From Bemisia tabaci (Eukaryota; Arthropoda; Insecta; Hemiptera; Aleyrodidae), in NCBI RefSeq assembly GCF_918797505.1, contig NC_092800.1, forward strand, positions 42,338,369 to 42,402,368: a stretch of 64,000 nt of DNA, given 5' to 3'. Below, piece by piece: positions 33,801-46,759 of this stretch. Position numbers and translations under genes: made by a program. The notes under the pieces are model-generated. The model saw nothing but the letters and a program-made list of their open reading frames with translations, was not told where the DNA came from and did no database searches. The first letter of the stretch is position 1. Each line of letters starts with the position of its first letter.

Positions 33801-36800
33801 AAATAAAATAAGACATGGTGACAAAAAAAAAAACCGACTTTTAATAGAGCTCATTAAAGTAGGGTAAATCCTCCAGTTTAATTTAAAGATCATTTCTTTG
33901 TGGTTTTTCAGGATGAAACTCAGAAAATGAAAAAAAAAAAAAAAAAAAAACGGACGGTGGGAAATGATGAACTTAACATTTGTGGATGATGCTACAATAA
34001 AAGTCGAGGCACAATGTATAGATTATCATTTCTTTTCTGGGGAAAAGATATTGAATTTATACCTGCAAAATACATTTCATTTTCTCATTCATTATATTTT
34101 TATGATAAATAAATCGGGTCGTGCGAAAACCGCTAATTTTAATTTTTTCAGTCTTAAGTTTTTTTGAGTTCATAATGCTTTTTGGAGGTGGTTGTAACCA
34201 CGAAAGTGGCATTAAAGCTTGTCTTTGGGTTTCCTCAATCCCAAAACGAGTCCTTTCCTCACTTTTAGGGTTGTGTCAAATCTTTAAAAGTATTATGAAC
34301 TCAAAAAACTTAAGATTGGAAAAATGGACATCAGCAGTTTTCGCACGCCCCGATTCAAATAACATGAAAGCAAAATCTTGATAAGTTTAGCTTTTCTAAC
34401 ATTTTTTGAATTACGAATTCACGCATTTGCTTTCGTTATTAAAAAAATCTTGCTACATCTATTTTAACATGTTTGCAATGGATCAAAATAAAAATTTTCT
34501 TTTTGACACACAATTACTCACTAGTTAGGCCAGATCCTGGAATAATGGATTCTTGAGCGTTGACTTCTCTGGGAGTTGGAACTTCATTTTTAGACGAGAA
34601 ATAGTGCTTAAGAATCAAATTCATTCGTTCTGTATTTAGTGAGATCAATCGTAGGGAAAGCACAGCCTGATAATTGGCATAAATGTGACAGCTTGCAAGA
34701 ATAACAAAAAGTGCCCAGACACAGCTGCAGAATTTTTAAGTTAGAAGAAAAAAGAAATTAAATGTTAATAAGGCATTTTGAAAAGTATTCATACCAGCAT
34801 GACAAATTATTAGGCTTGTAGCCCTTATACGTCCTGAAACTAAGTAAATAGTCGCATAATTTTACTCATGTGGAGTGCAACCTTGATTTGACACACCAAT
34901 TAAAATCTGACAAAGTAAATCTGAGTAATTCTGATTTTGAGTTGAAGGTACACCTTCTGTGCCAAATTTTAATACATTTGCTATGAATGCATTTTCGATC
35001 CACAGTTCAAAAATGGAAATGAAAATGCTATATTTGATTCGATTAGCCTCTCCGCTAGGTAAGGACGAGCAGTAAACTTCATAGGTGCGGATCAAAAATT
35101 GGTTACAAATTCAAAGAATTATTATTTATTTATTTTTTTTTTTTTAAACTTCAGAAGATAAAAAGAATGTGAGTTTTAAGTCTAAAATAAGATGAATTGC
35201 TCTTTCATTATATGGTCAATTATTGAAGCTTAAAAGCTTCAGAACTCATCAGGACATTGCAAAGGGACAAGCAGAGCTCAATCTTATAAAGAGGTGTACC
35301 CCTATATCAGCTTTCTTTATTTCCAGAAGGCCAACTTGAAGAGGGCTCTTTGAATGGTCATTGGTAGGATTTTGACATACTCTGGCTGATCAGTTTGGTC
35401 AAGAATTTGCGACTTTCATGTCCCTCTTTTTACATTCTAAACCTCATAAAGGATAAAAATGAACTTACAAAGCATTTGTCACAGTTGTTAGGAGAAAAAT
35501 TCCGACAAAGGAAGCGAGTAAATTAATGCAAGTTTCCTGACTTCCATCTTTGGCAGATACGTCTCCCATGTTTCCGCGAATAGCCTACAACATAGAATAG
35601 AAAAACATGTAAAGCAAACTCACTTTACCTGCACATTTTTACTGATTATACATATTTTGATTGAAAACAAACAGTTGAAACTTAAGCACACAAGAGAGAA
35701 ATATTGAATGTTTTGAAACAAGAGAGGCCCATTACGATGGAATTAAATTAAGTAAAAAATCTTTTAAGTTGAAATTTTCCTCCAATCCCATGGTATCCCC
35801 ATGGAAACAATATTACAGCAATAGATGCGCATTAAGCTGGGATATTGGATTCCACTTGACTGAAATTCAGTTATCTTGAAACTGTCATCGGGTGTTTTTG
35901 GTGGGTTGCTAGCAGTGTGGTGAGGGAATTACTGTACGTAGATATGAGAAAATTCCTCAACTATCCAATTGGCAAGTTGCAAGGAAAAATTAGAGGGCTA
36001 AGAGAAGAAGTTTTGAAAATGAAAAAGTTAGTTTGTATAAAATAAGTAATGGATAGTTTAAAAAAAAATTACAGAAAACGAGATGAGGGAAAAGTTTTGA
36101 AATCTGAAAAACAGAAGAAAATACGAGGTTTTTAAAAAAAAAAGACCCTAGAATGTATGTTTTAAAGACTATGCAGTGCTATCTTGCCTGTGGTGTGATA
36201 ACATTAAGTACAAAAGCCATCGCTTAGATTTGCTTAGTGATGTCTGATAACCAAAGTCTTGAGCGATTATTTGAGCAAATTTAACTTACGGTTCAAAAAC
36301 TTGCCAAGCAAAATGCTTGCCTGAGCATTTATCAAATATCATTAGGCGAATTATAGGCTTAGGAGAATTTGCCAAGAACAAAGAAAATGAAAATTCGATA
36401 TTGGTTGGAGAAATGAAATTACTGATAAAACTGGGCTTTTGATTGGATATTATAGACAAATTGAATTTTTTAGAGAAGACACATATTACTCAAGGTGATT
36501 TGTCAAGCTCAAGTGACAAGGTCGAACTGGCATGCAATATATCGCATTGATTAGGTCCAAAATCTCGGCAGATTTTGAATTTTTAGCAAAAAAAAGGACG
36601 ATAGCCCCTGCGCATAAGCCTAAGGAATTATTCTTAACCCAAAAACTGGCATTATTCAGAGAAATGAAAGCAGAATAGTGTTAGGAAAAAACCTCGCATT
36701 CAATACAGAAATTGATGGGTGATAAAAGGCTATCGTCTTTTTTTTTTCTAAAAATTCAAAATCTGCCAAGATTTTTTACCTAATCGATGCGATATATCGC

Positions 36801-39800
36801 ATTCCAGTTCGACCACGCCATTTGAGCTTGACGAATCACCTCAAGCCAAAATTGGCATTACTTGGACATCTTAATAAAATGAAGAAATTGAAGGTGGAAG
36901 CATTTTTGATTAGGTACCAGTGAAGAAATTCTGGAAAAATAAAGTCACTAAAATTCAAACCTTCACTCTCTTCATGCCCACTGCATTGTTCTCCTGGAGA
37001 AACAATGGAATGTTCAGTTTAACTGCTAAATTTTTGGACAAAATAGGTTGGAAAGTCAGCAGAACGTTGGACATTTACTCATCAGGGGAAAGAAAACTGC
37101 AGACCTGATGCTGGGTGATAGCTGCTCTTGTAGCTCCTCCAGCAACACCAACAATAGCTTTTGCAGATTGAGATGCACAGAGTATTATTGTCGTATAGTT
37201 AGGAACATAGGGCAAAAGCATTTCTGCTAACATTGCAATATCGTTGAGCACATCAGCCATAAGTCTCCAAGCTTTGCACTCTGCATCAAGTCTTGATCTA
37301 TAAATGGAAAAAATCACTGAATATCATCATAATGTACTAGGAAAAACGACAAATAAATTGTTTTTCAAAAATAAAAATAAAACACCTAACAAGAGCGAGA
37401 ATCATTTTATATTATATTTTTTTAAAAAACAGGAATTTCGGGATCCTCGGTCATAGACAGAAAAGCAGGGATTTGGGCAGCCTATGCCATTATATTAGAA
37501 TTTTGAATTTTCAGGCATTTTTTCAAGGATTTGGTTATATCCCAGATTTGCTAGCTAAAAACTTGAAAAGTAAAAATTTACCAAACTTATAATGAAAATG
37601 TGTGATTCTTTAACTTTGGAGGAAGATGTGCATCAAAATTCTCAACTTCACCCCTCACAATTTTACTTGAAAAATAATAAAAATGTCAACCTTCAGATTA
37701 TATATTCAGGCTCATTCAAACAAAAGTACAACCTTTAAAGTCTTTAAATAAAGTTGAAAATCCGTTTCAAACTTTGGTTGAATAATGTTTACGCTCGCTG
37801 GACTATTCAGCAAAGCCTGTCTAAATCTGCAGAGGGGCTAACTGTGGTAAACAGGGTGTCTAAAGAAATATATATATTAAGTCGCTTTACAACGCACTCT
37901 GGCGTTCTACGACACCCAAACGCCACATATGCTTGTCTTCCCAGAGGTTATCGGGCAACTGACACCGCAACATCTCTTCGTCAACGCCCTGCCGCCAACC
38001 CTTAACGGGACGTCCCTGTCGCCTCTTCCCAGGTGGTACCCAATTCAAAACTTGTTTGGGCAACCTCTCCTCCGACATTCTTTGCACATGTCCATACCAG
38101 CATAACTGCCTGGACATGACGTCATGCACGATATCTTTCTCAACCTTCATCACCTGGCGAATTCTCTCATTACGGACATGGTCTCGTCTCGAAATCCATA
38201 GACAAATAAATCAACAGTGAAGCTACCAGACCATGTGTCTTGTTTGCTGTGTTTAAATTCTCTGCACCCATTTTATTTTTTTTTTTCAGTGAAAACAAAT
38301 CAATATCATTCCTTAAAGTTTTCACAGAGTTTTCATTGCAGAGAAGAAAAATCACAAAAGTTTTCAAGAACAACGTTGAGTGATTTTCAAATTAAAAAAT
38401 AAGTAAAGTTTTAAAATAAGCTCCTTTGATTAAGATTAATGATAAAAAATCCCACTGTTACTGATAATTGAAATGGCTATTTGGTGCAGAAACATTTTTC
38501 ATGAGAGTTGACATAGTATTACTCCACCATTTTTCAAGGAGAAAACTTCTCTTCAATGCAATATTTGTCTCCTTATCATTAATTTACACTCGTTACATTT
38601 CTATCTCAATCAAGGAAACGATAAAAATGGCATATATTAGTAAGGAGAGAAGCAAAAATGACCATCAAATGGAAACAAGAAACATTCTAGTGAGAACTAC
38701 AAGAAATGTTGACATGGGCTGGGACTGGGATAGCTTTGAGTTTAGGGCTGTCGGATTTTTCAACAAGTTACCTAAAGAATTGAAAGAAATCTTTATCAAA
38801 GCTGAGTCGCCAAATTTGTTCATTAAGGTATTAAAAGAACACTTTTTACAAAACCCTCTCTACACCTTGCAAGAGTTTTTTAATTTGTAAGATTACTTTT
38901 TTTTGTAACTTTTTCTAATGTGACTTGTATTGAGCCTTTCTGTTCAGGCTTATGTACTAATCTTTACAAATAAATAAATAAATCATTTCTTTGGTTGAAA
39001 TATAGAGAGCCTCACCCTTTCCACCAAGCGAAGGCAATTCTTCCCGTCATGCCTGTTCCGTCCTTGAGGATCCAAGTTACAGCTGCGGCTAGAGGGGTTG
39101 CAGCTGTGTCACCTACTCCGACTCCTTTCATGATTGCATGAGTGGTGAGGCTCCCACATATTGAGCTGCAGAAGGCCTAAACACAAATCAGAACCTTCAT
39201 AAAAAACTGAAAGTATCCAGGTTCTACTGGTTATGATAATGTTTTTCATGACTACAACTTCCCTAGTAGCAGTGGCTGTTGAGAAAAGCTGTAAAAAACT
39301 CGTAAATTTTAAGAGATCTCTTAAAATTTACTATAAAACCACTTGAAAATTATGTAAAAAAAAAACCTCTTTAAATATTCGTATTATGAAATCCTTTTCG
39401 GGGCTTTTTCTACATAAATTTGAAGAAAAATTTTAAGTAAAATTTACTTATTTTTTTTTAACTTCCTGCGGGCAAAAACGAGGAAAAAAAGTGGTGAACA
39501 GAAAAGTATAAAAGGAACAGTTGCAACCCATAAAAATTGAGGATATAGTTTATTGATTTTTTACGTAAATTTGATGTTTTCTTTTAATTAAAATAACACT
39601 ATTTTTTTACGTAAAAGAATTCCCCAAAAGGGTTTCCTAAAACGAGTATTTTAAGAGTTTTTTTACTTAAAATTTATAAGTTTTTCACATTTTTTTGGAC
39701 AACTTTTTGTAGAACTTTTTTTAAGAGCCATTGCTACTAGGGTTTAGAAATAGGTACATTGTTAAACTATAAAAAAAGGGAAAATAACAAATGATAAGCA

Positions 39801-41946
39801 TTGAGACTTTGCAGGTGTCTGAAATTTGATAAATTTAGTTTTTAAGAGGAGAACACTGGGTGATCTGATCACGAGGATACCTTTGGTTTATAAATTGAAC
39901 TATTATTGGAGGAGCTATGACTAAATGATCTAATCTACTATAATACATGTGTTTATATGAGAAATGCCGCCAGATGACATCACTAGGCGGTGCATTTTCT
40001 AACTTTTAAATGTATTTTTTTACTACTTCCCATGTCAAAAAACAAGTATAAAAATACTGCGAATATGCTCTTTAAGCACTCTCAGATGAGGCAATAAAAA
40101 ATTTGCAAGCAAAGTCCCCATTGCATGAACTTGTGGCGAGGAAAAACTCCAACTTAATGACAATTTGAGCTGCAGTGATAGGTATTGTACTTTTCAATCT
40201 GTATAGGATTGAGAGTTCCATTTTAATCTTACAATAAATCTTGATCAAGGAAAATAGTAAATTCTAACTTTGAAAGACTATCTCTCAAAATTTCGTTCTT
40301 TGAACCATCACCTGAAAATAATCATACCTACAGTTCACGTCAACATATTTCTAACTTTCATAATTGAAAAAATGGAAGTTAAATGCAATAACAGACATAC
40401 CTGGACTGTGTCCCAATACTGATAGGACCAATAGTCATCACTAACAGTGTATGGGTAACCTTGCGGTAAAAAGACCTCATTGAAGAATTGCTTGAAAAAT
40501 AGTAAAATGTTTGAGCGCTGGCTGCCACTGCGAACTTTCGACTCATCTATGCGGATGACAGAGTCTTGGTCTGAAACCACAAGTAGAATAGGCATAATTT
40601 ATTAGGACACAAAGTTGACAACTGGCGAATGAAATGAGTAAACTAAATTACCAATACATTCAATGCACTCCACAGTTGATAAAAACGGTGCTTATGAAAG
40701 AAATTCTAAACAAATGGGTAGATATGTTGGTTATTTTCTGTGTAAGGGCCAGTTGTGATAAGATGAGAATGTATGCAAATCATCTACTTATGCCTCACTT
40801 TACTTGAACCGATCTGTCATAAACTTAGAACTTTTGTTTCATGGAAATGTGTGTAAACAATTTTACTTCGCACAAAGTCTTAAAACATTTCAGCAGTTCC
40901 ATTATTTTAGATAGTCGCTGTCTCTAGATTCTAACTTCAAAAGACTATTTCTCAAAATTTCATTCTGTGAATCATTACCTGCAAACTGTCATACTCACCA
41001 TTTACGTCAACATATTTCCAACTTTCATTAATGAGAAAATTGAAGTTAAAGCAGAAACAGACATACCTGGACCATGTCCCAGTGATTTCATTGGATATTG
41101 CTCATGCTCTATTTTAGTTTTCCAACTTTGTCAAGGTAAAATTCTAAGAGCCATCTTGGCTGGCAAGCCTAATTTTTAGGAGCCATCCATAATTTGTTTA
41201 GGACCAAAACGGTTTTTCATCTAAGTGCATATTTCTGATAATGGCGCATGAAACTTTGCAAGGAGCGCAAATTAATACAATCAGAGTGTAAAACAAGCCT
41301 GTCGTAATGCTTCACTTATTTGTTCCTGTTTTGAGCTGCACCCCACAACACCTTTACTGAGTAAGGTGCTCTATCACTGCTTCAAGAATTCAGGACGGTT
41401 TGTGTCTGCCTTTATTCAGCACACTTTAGGAATGATGCTTGGTGAAGTTTTCCGACTTCACCAACTGCTCTACTTGCAACTTAACTTTTTCCCAAGAATT
41501 ATTTTCCCATCTTAAATGCTGGAGTCTTGAGATAGCTGAGGTGCTGATTTGAGAGATCTCTCCTTCCCCTCCCATACATAATTGGCAGTTGGTGATATAT
41601 AGACGGTGAAATTCTCAAACCGTGTATCTCAGCTTGCGACGTTGCAGACTTCCTGTCATATTATATTTTTCACATGGAAAACTACTCGACTGCAATTTTT
41701 AAAGATGCCATGATTTTTCTTCTGTGGGAAGAGAAAATTCTAAGAGAACTTTAAGGGATGATTTTGATTTGTTCACCTGTAAAAAAATAAAATGGGAGTG
41801 GGAATTTTTAATTCCGCAAATGAGATACGTGGTTTGGAAGTTTCACCGTCGATATACTCTAACGATTACAAACCTGCAGGTTTCACGTAGACTGATTCTG
41901 CTCCTAGGCAGCCATATTTTTCCTTCAGAAGAATTTCTTGCTCCAT
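30810..41946 (-). CDS. RUSF1: RUSF1 homologue (RUS family, DUF647)
   Basis: Nine coding exons: 41874-41946, 40401-40570, 39016-39176, 37105-37297, 35469-35584, 34522-34724, 33323-33582, 31533-31737 and 30810-30913, total 1485 bp, 494 residues. Phases all join; donors are GT (one weak, GTCTGC after exon 4). The start MEQEILLKEKYG is the first ATG after an acceptor. Family landmarks in order: FFNEVFLPQGYPYTVSDDYW, YQYWDTVQAF, GVGVGDTAATPLAAAVTWIL, KDGTGMTGRIAFAWWKGS, KAWRLMADVLNDIAM, IVGVAGGATRAAITQHQ, GNMGDVSAKDGSQET and IYANYQAV. These are the conserved blocks of the DUF647 family, including plant ROOT UV-B SENSITIVE proteins and animal RUSF1. Hydrophobic stretches around INLLASFVGIFLLTTV and CVWALFVILASCHIYA suggest membrane association. 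The molecular function is poorly known. The length is close to other animal members (about 470). Introns hold several mobile elements. Confidence 0.93.
34115..34351. mobile_element. MITE with GGTCGTGCGAAAAC ends, in RUSF1 intron
   Basis: Left CGGGTCGTGCGAAAACCGCT pairs with AGCAGTTTTCGCACGCCCCG. The inner AAGTTTTTTTGAGTTCATAA pairs with TTATGAACTCAAAAAACTT. About 237 bp. No clear target duplication. Confidence 0.75.
36494..36840. mobile_element. GGTGATTYG MITE family, copy 1, 347 bp, in RUSF1 intron
   Basis: Arms over 100 bp: GGTGATTTGTCAAGCTCAAG, GCAATATATCGCATTGATTA and GGACGATAGCC pair with the right arm. TCAA flanks both sides (36490-36493, 36841-36844). Confidence 0.85.
37880..38206 (-). 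pseudogene. LINE reverse transcriptase C-terminal fragment
   Basis: An open frame without a start: ISRRDHVRNERIRQVMKVEK, then LCWYGHVQRMSEERLPKQVL, then RRQGRPVKGWRQGVDEEM and NLWEDKHMWRLGVVERQ. WYGHVQRM, LPK, RRQGRP and the final LWEDRxxWRLGxxER pattern are the extreme C-terminus of a common class of arthropod non-LTR retrotransposon polyproteins. It is a dead fragment inside an intron of RUSF1, in the same orientation as the gene. The reverse transcriptase core is absent. Confidence 0.85.
38208..38400. mobile_element. CGGTGAAAC-family MITE, truncated copy
   Basis: CAACAGTGAAGCTACCAGAC followed by internal sequence matching 17600-17790. The right end is missing, possibly lost when the LINE fragment beside it inserted. 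Confidence 0.65.
38468..38985 (+). pseudogene. LINE 3' end, C-terminal tail and A-rich terminus
   Basis: A 140-codon frame whose end (SFEFRAVGFFNKLPKELKEI, then LFIKVLKEHFLQ) matches the characteristic FxxRAxxxxNKLPxEIK C-terminal pattern of LINE polyproteins, with RRKLLFNAIFVSLSLIYTRY upstream. The stop at 38888-38890 is followed by a short 3' end and (AAAT)n at 38966-38982. This is a 5'-truncated insertion, antisense to RUSF1, and a different LINE type from 37880-38206. Confidence 0.75.
39261..39742. mobile_element. MITE with CCCTAGTAGC ends, 482 bp, in RUSF1 intron
   Basis: CCCTAGTAGCAGTGGCTSTT at the left pairs with AAGAGCCATTGCTACTAGGG. The interior is symmetric with TTTTACGTAAA and AAAATTTAC motifs. 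No target duplication found. Confidence 0.75.
41598..41858. mobile_element. CGGTGAAAC-family MITE in RUSF1 first coding intron
   Basis: Left TATAGACGGTGAAATTCTC, right GAAGTTTCACCGTCGATATA. Same family as 17590-17860. Its right end is about 15-20 bp from the donor of RUSF1 coding exon 1 (GTTTGT at 41868-41873). Confidence 0.75.
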
Positions 41947-42002
41947 TTTTAAGTACAGAGATGATGAGTGCAAATGATACCTGTTCTTTGAAAACTACTG
42001 AC
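41947..42002 (-). other. RUSF1 5' untranslated segment
   Basis: On the minus strand CATATTTCAG (acceptor) precedes GTCAGTAG and 56 bp of leader before the ATG at 41946, so the first exon is non-coding and lies further upstream. Confidence 0.55.
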
Positions 42003-42225
42003 CTGAAATATGGGAAAAGAATAAATTAGAACAAGGTCGTTAAGAAAAAAGCAACTGAATAGAAAGAAAGAAAAGCAGACTAAGTATATATGAATTGTTC
42101 AGTTCTTGCCCCTACACCCATTTAAAGAAAAAAGAGTTGTATAGTTGCATCCGACAGAAGCAGTTATCCTGACATAAACTCATGAGGGAGATGTTCAGTT
42201 TCAAAAACCTTGACAGAGGTTGATA

Positions 42226-42690
42226 CATTGCCTATGAGAATGGAGAGGCCATCACTATACGTTCCTGTAACGTCACGCTAGTGGATGAAACTCGGCTGCG
42301 ATTTAACATGTGCACTTATGGGAGAACGCCTGACGCAAGTTTCTTTCGGGCCGATATCTTCTCGGAGGTTGATCTGATGCAAAAATTCATAAGGACCTTT
42401 TCGATAGAGGATGAAATTTCACTTCAGAATACTAACTAACCCATATGTGACATTGTCTAATAATTGAGGAAATGAAAGCGTAATACCAAAAATCGTTGCT
42501 CAACTCAGATTCAAACATGCCACTCACGCAACTTCGGCCAATCGAGGGCCACTCTGAATGGTCCACGCAGCAACTGCCTTACTCATCAATGCACCGATGA
42601 CCCGGAGATGCTTGTTGTTTTCGGTAAATATCTACAAGCTTGACATCACAAAACTGACTAGTTACGGCCTCCCCATTCTCGTAGGCAACG
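42226..42690. mobile_element. Non-autonomous DNA element, 7-bp duplication family, copy 2
   Basis: Inverse of 23045-23527 with about 80% visible identity. Ends CATTGCCTATGAGAATGGAG and CATTCTCGTAGGCAACG. Flanks GTTGATA and ATTGATA match at six of seven bases. Confidence 0.85.
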
Positions 42691-43569
42691 ATTGATATAA
42701 AGTCTGATTGCAGTTGGTCAATATGAAGTTTCGTCCTGACAAAATTGACAGGAGAAATTTAAATATGCATTGAGTCAATAAGTTAATTTCTGAAGGTTTG
42801 CTTTTGATTGACTGGTACAGTTCCATAAAAGACCATGTTCTAGAACTGATCTGTATACATAATGACATACGATTCACCGCACTGCTCTTTGATCAGAGGT
42901 CTAGAACATTTCTTGAATACTTGCTCCAACGCAGAAAAAACCTGGTGGTGGAAAGTAGGTAGGTTTCAATCGGCTGAGGTAAGCTGCAAGAACAGGCAGC
43001 CATCCAGGAGCGGAAGACGAACAAAATTAATTACTTGATATTAACAACTGCCAGAACTTTGCAATGACAAATTGCATGCAAATGTGGCAAAATCTGGAAG
43101 GAGATAATGGCAAATCTGAATACATACATACCAACTCACACTATGGAAGCTGCCAAACGAAAAGTGTCCAAAACTTTTATAGAGCTCACAAGGTAAGTAA
43201 GTAACTTACACTCAAAGTACCAGCACGTACTCCGCACCCACTTTGTTTCGGTATCAACTAATTGTAGAGAAGCCACATTTCATCCGGTTAGGTGTCATAA
43301 ACGGCGCACAAAAGAGAGAGAACATAAAATGAAATGTATCATATGTAATGTAAACAAAAGCACATGTATATTTGAGAATTATACGTGAGCAAGTAAGATG
43401 TTATTCAATGTTTTCATGCTGATAAGAGATAAAAAGAATAACACGGTGACTCCCTTCCCCCTCCGCAACCAACCAATAACAACAACCGACGCTGTGAATG
43501 ATCAGATGATCAGACCCGGGTAATTTGAATTTGTGGGCCTCCATTTAACAAGACGTATTTCTGCCAAAC

Positions 43570-44200
43570 TCACATGAGCCGCGGCCCATGGCGGCAAATT
43601 TAGGGGGCGGCAAATTTTGCAATTTTTTTAAACGTAGGTATGAAAAAAATCGGATTCAGAAAAAAAAATTATCAATGAGAAAAGGGGACAAAATCTCTTT
43701 TCTGAGAGTATAGTAATTTCTAATTTTGTCGTTTTTCGGTGATACAAGAGACAGCAACTTTAATTAGTCGAATTAAGAGAGGAACTAAACACGCAATTTG
43801 ACCTGGAGCTCAGCGCAGAGAGGAGGAATGATGACGAGGACTTGAGATGAAAACGACAAGCCCTCCGGCGCGGCGGTGGGCATGTAACACATATTAGCGC
43901 CTACAAGACTGCACGAATACTTCACGCATTGCGCCAAACAGTGCGGTCAGGAGCGGTTGGCGTAAAACGTATAGCGCCTACAAGATTACAGGAACACTTC
44001 ACGCATTGCGCCAAACACAGTGCGATCAGCGCGACGCAGCGGCAGAAGTTAAAATTATTAAACCACATTTATGTTTGTTCTTTCATAATTTTTTGGTTCA
44101 TTTCTTATAAATGGAGGACCTTGTCCACACAGAGATAGGTTTACGGAACTTAACTTTTGCGCAAAGTTCCGTGAAATTTTGCTAGTAATGTTGACAAGGC
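43570..44200 (+). mobile_element. hAT-like element remnant, copy of 24720-25385
   Basis: ATGAGCCGCGGCCCATGGCG near 43573 and CACAGAGATAGGTTTACGGA near 44128 match 24720-25385 in inverse. Two CGCCTACAAGAC...CACGCATTGCGCC units lie inside (43898-44035). The CAGGGCCGG terminus itself is lost. Confidence 0.65.
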
Positions 44201-44363
44201 TTTCGCAAAAAATGTATCCAACACGAATGAACGCGTCTTGGACACCCTTCCCCCTCTGGCATTTTCACTTGATGGTTTTTATTGATGTTTCAGAACGAAT
44301 GAGAAGGGGGCGGCAAGTATAGGTAAATCCCTCACTATGTGCATTAAGACATGTCCCTGAGAC

Positions 44364-45075
44364 CAGGCCCGCCACATCCCATCTCGGGCCCTGGTACCAG
44401 TTTTAAGGTCCGGGCCCCAAGCACGGAGGGGGGGGGGGGGTCCGAGGGGCATCCCCCGAGAAATTTTAGAATTCATACGACTAATCGGACGCATTTTGAA
44501 GCTTCCATAAAGAATTTTTCCATCAATTTCTGCGGAATAATTATGTTTTATTTTCTACTTTCAGCACAAAATACTTGCGAATTGTTGCATTCAAAACATC
44601 TGGAAATTTTTTATTTTTTTTTTTTTGGGGGGGGGGGGGCATATGATACTATTTTCAGTTCTAAGAGGGCCAGGCCCCCCTGGACTCCCCCTTCGTTTGT
44701 CTATGGCAAGGGAGTTGAGCCATGAGCCATTGAAGTCGAGGATGCCCAGACTGGAGACTCTTAGCATCTGACGACGGAAAAAAATGAAACGCAGTTACTA
44801 AAAATATCCCTCTGTACTGAAAATCTTGAAAATAGATATAAATTTTCCAAGAAGTATACTTCTTTGAAAATTTAAGAAGAATTCTAGAGTGCCCCAGCGT
44901 GTTTCTGAAAATCTATTCACCTTTTGCGAGATTTTTAGAGTAAATTTTTCACTTTTTCTTACGAAACAAGGATTGCATGTAAATTCGTAGTGGTTTTTCA
45001 CGGGTAACACGGGCCTCCTCCGGGGCCCGGGCCCCGGTACCAGGGACCCAGTATCCCGCCCTTGTGGCGGGCCTG
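44364..45075. mobile_element. hAT-like non-autonomous element, 712 bp
   Basis: Begins CAGGCCCGCCACA and ends TGTGGCGGGCCTG (one-base variation), flanked by an exact 8-bp duplication CCTGAGAC (44356-44363, 45076-45083). Near both ends lie GGGCCC-rich segments; two long G-runs are inside (about 44427 and 44627). No transposase. Confidence 0.88.
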
Positions 45076-45084
45076 CCTGAGACC

Positions 45085-46000
45085 CATAAGAATGTATGCA
45101 TAACAAGGCTCACGTTATAATGCACACAGTTTCGTTTCGTAGAAATACGTCTATTTTTCGTGCACCGCACCTAAGACATTCTTAAACTTATATTTTAAAA
45201 ATAAGTGTATTCCTAAACTAAATATTTCTAAACTTATATTTACATTTGAACAATCTCGGTGATCCCGAGGAGAATACAGACGGATTATCCTGTAAATGCA
45301 CAAGACTTTTTTTATATACGCGAAGTCCCAAGTCGGGTCAACTGGACCCGTATTTAAATACATTAATTTTTATATATTTTGAAGTATCATCTATTCTATT
45401 TCTATGCTTTTGAAGGTAGGTGATTCATTTTTTTTCTTTTAAACAAAATTTAACCCTTTAGGTAACCCAAGTAGAAAATTAAACCCCCAAGGCACTTTCT
45501 CGTCCCTCTTCATCCGCCGTTTGTAAGTACCCTATAACTCCCAGAAGAGACAGTCGGGTTAATTTTGACCGGGCTTGAGATTTCTGCATGGGTGCAGATT
45601 TGCATCGATCTTTTTTACTTTTTAGGCGTTTCAAGCAAATTTTCAAAAGTAGAGAAAGAGAAAAAAAAGAAAAAACAGAGGTTATCACCTTGAAAAGTTT
45701 GGGGGAGTGAAGAAATTTTTCAGTAGTAAATGAGGAAAAAATTCTGGATTGCTTGAAATTTGACTTTTTGCGCCCTTGAAGTCGTCATAGAAAATTCCCT
45801 GCCACGACACAATTCAATACTAAGATACCAATTTTTAAATTTAGCCCCATGGGACTAGAGTACCATAGAACGCTTTGGAGAGACCTCCAAACATTTTTTT
45901 CTCCCTTTTTTTTCTTCAAAATGATCACTGGTTTGGACACATTATACCATATTTTGAGCAAACTTTACCTTAACTTTTCTCAAGTCTCAAAAATAAGACA
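45085..46000. other. Intergenic, nothing recognised
   Basis: AT-rich sequence with short, unconvincing ORFs. A plus-strand GTCGGGTCAA and its approximate inverse (GTCGGGTTAATTTTGACC) are noted but form no clear element. Confidence 0.4.
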
Positions 46001-46004
46001 CCTC

Positions 46005-46390
46005 AACGCGGATTGATGACAGCGCAGATATACAACAATCCGTGCTTGATGGATGTCCGTGTTGCATCTGCAAAATTGAAGGCGCATTGGCAAGAGGCGT
46101 CATCAATGCTCAGTTCTATACAACCAATGAGATGTCTCTTGGCCGGGAAAAATGTTAAAAAACGAAGCTCGATTACGTCTCTTCTACCTTCGGCTGTTTT
46201 GCTCACGTGGCCTTTGAAGCACCACTACAAATAAGATAAACGGAACATAAAATGGAATAAATATAGAACAAAAGCAAGGACGTGCGTTGATGACGGCGCA
46301 GAGATACAACTATTTGTGCTTGATGGAATCAGTGTTGCATCTACGAAATTGATTCGCGATGGCGCAAGTCGTGAATGCGTTTGCGAGGGA
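46005..46390 (+). repeat. Dispersed GATGTCCGTGTT repeat, two units
   Basis: GATGACAGCGCAGATATACAA ... GCTTGATGGATGTCCGTGTT recurs at about 46287 as GATGACGGCGCAGAGATACA ... GCTTGATGGAATCAGTGTTG. The relatives at 2505-2700 share the GATRCAACTAT-GGATGTCCGT order. Confidence 0.5.
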
Positions 46391-46759
46391 TTTTTACACG
46401 CCGTAAGAAAAGTAAACTCTATTGATTTTCTTGCGGATTGATCCCGAAAATTATGCAGCAATAGCGTTTTTTCTTCCAACAGAGTTTCCCGTCATGATTT
46501 CTAAGTCCACGAGCATTTATGAGAGACTTTAACGCAACGTAAGAAAAGTAAGCGCAATAAGTTTTCATAACTTTTCAGCCTGCCCTGAGTTGTTCAAAGT
46601 GTGAACAACGTGAAGTAAAAGAGTCAATGAAGAGCCGATATTAAGATTGTCGTATTTTCATACCGTGAAGACCTTTACTGAGGCCGTATATTAAGCAATT
46701 TGACTTGCGTTGACTTTTACTTTTTCATCAGCGAGAGATTTGATTTTACGCGATATTAA

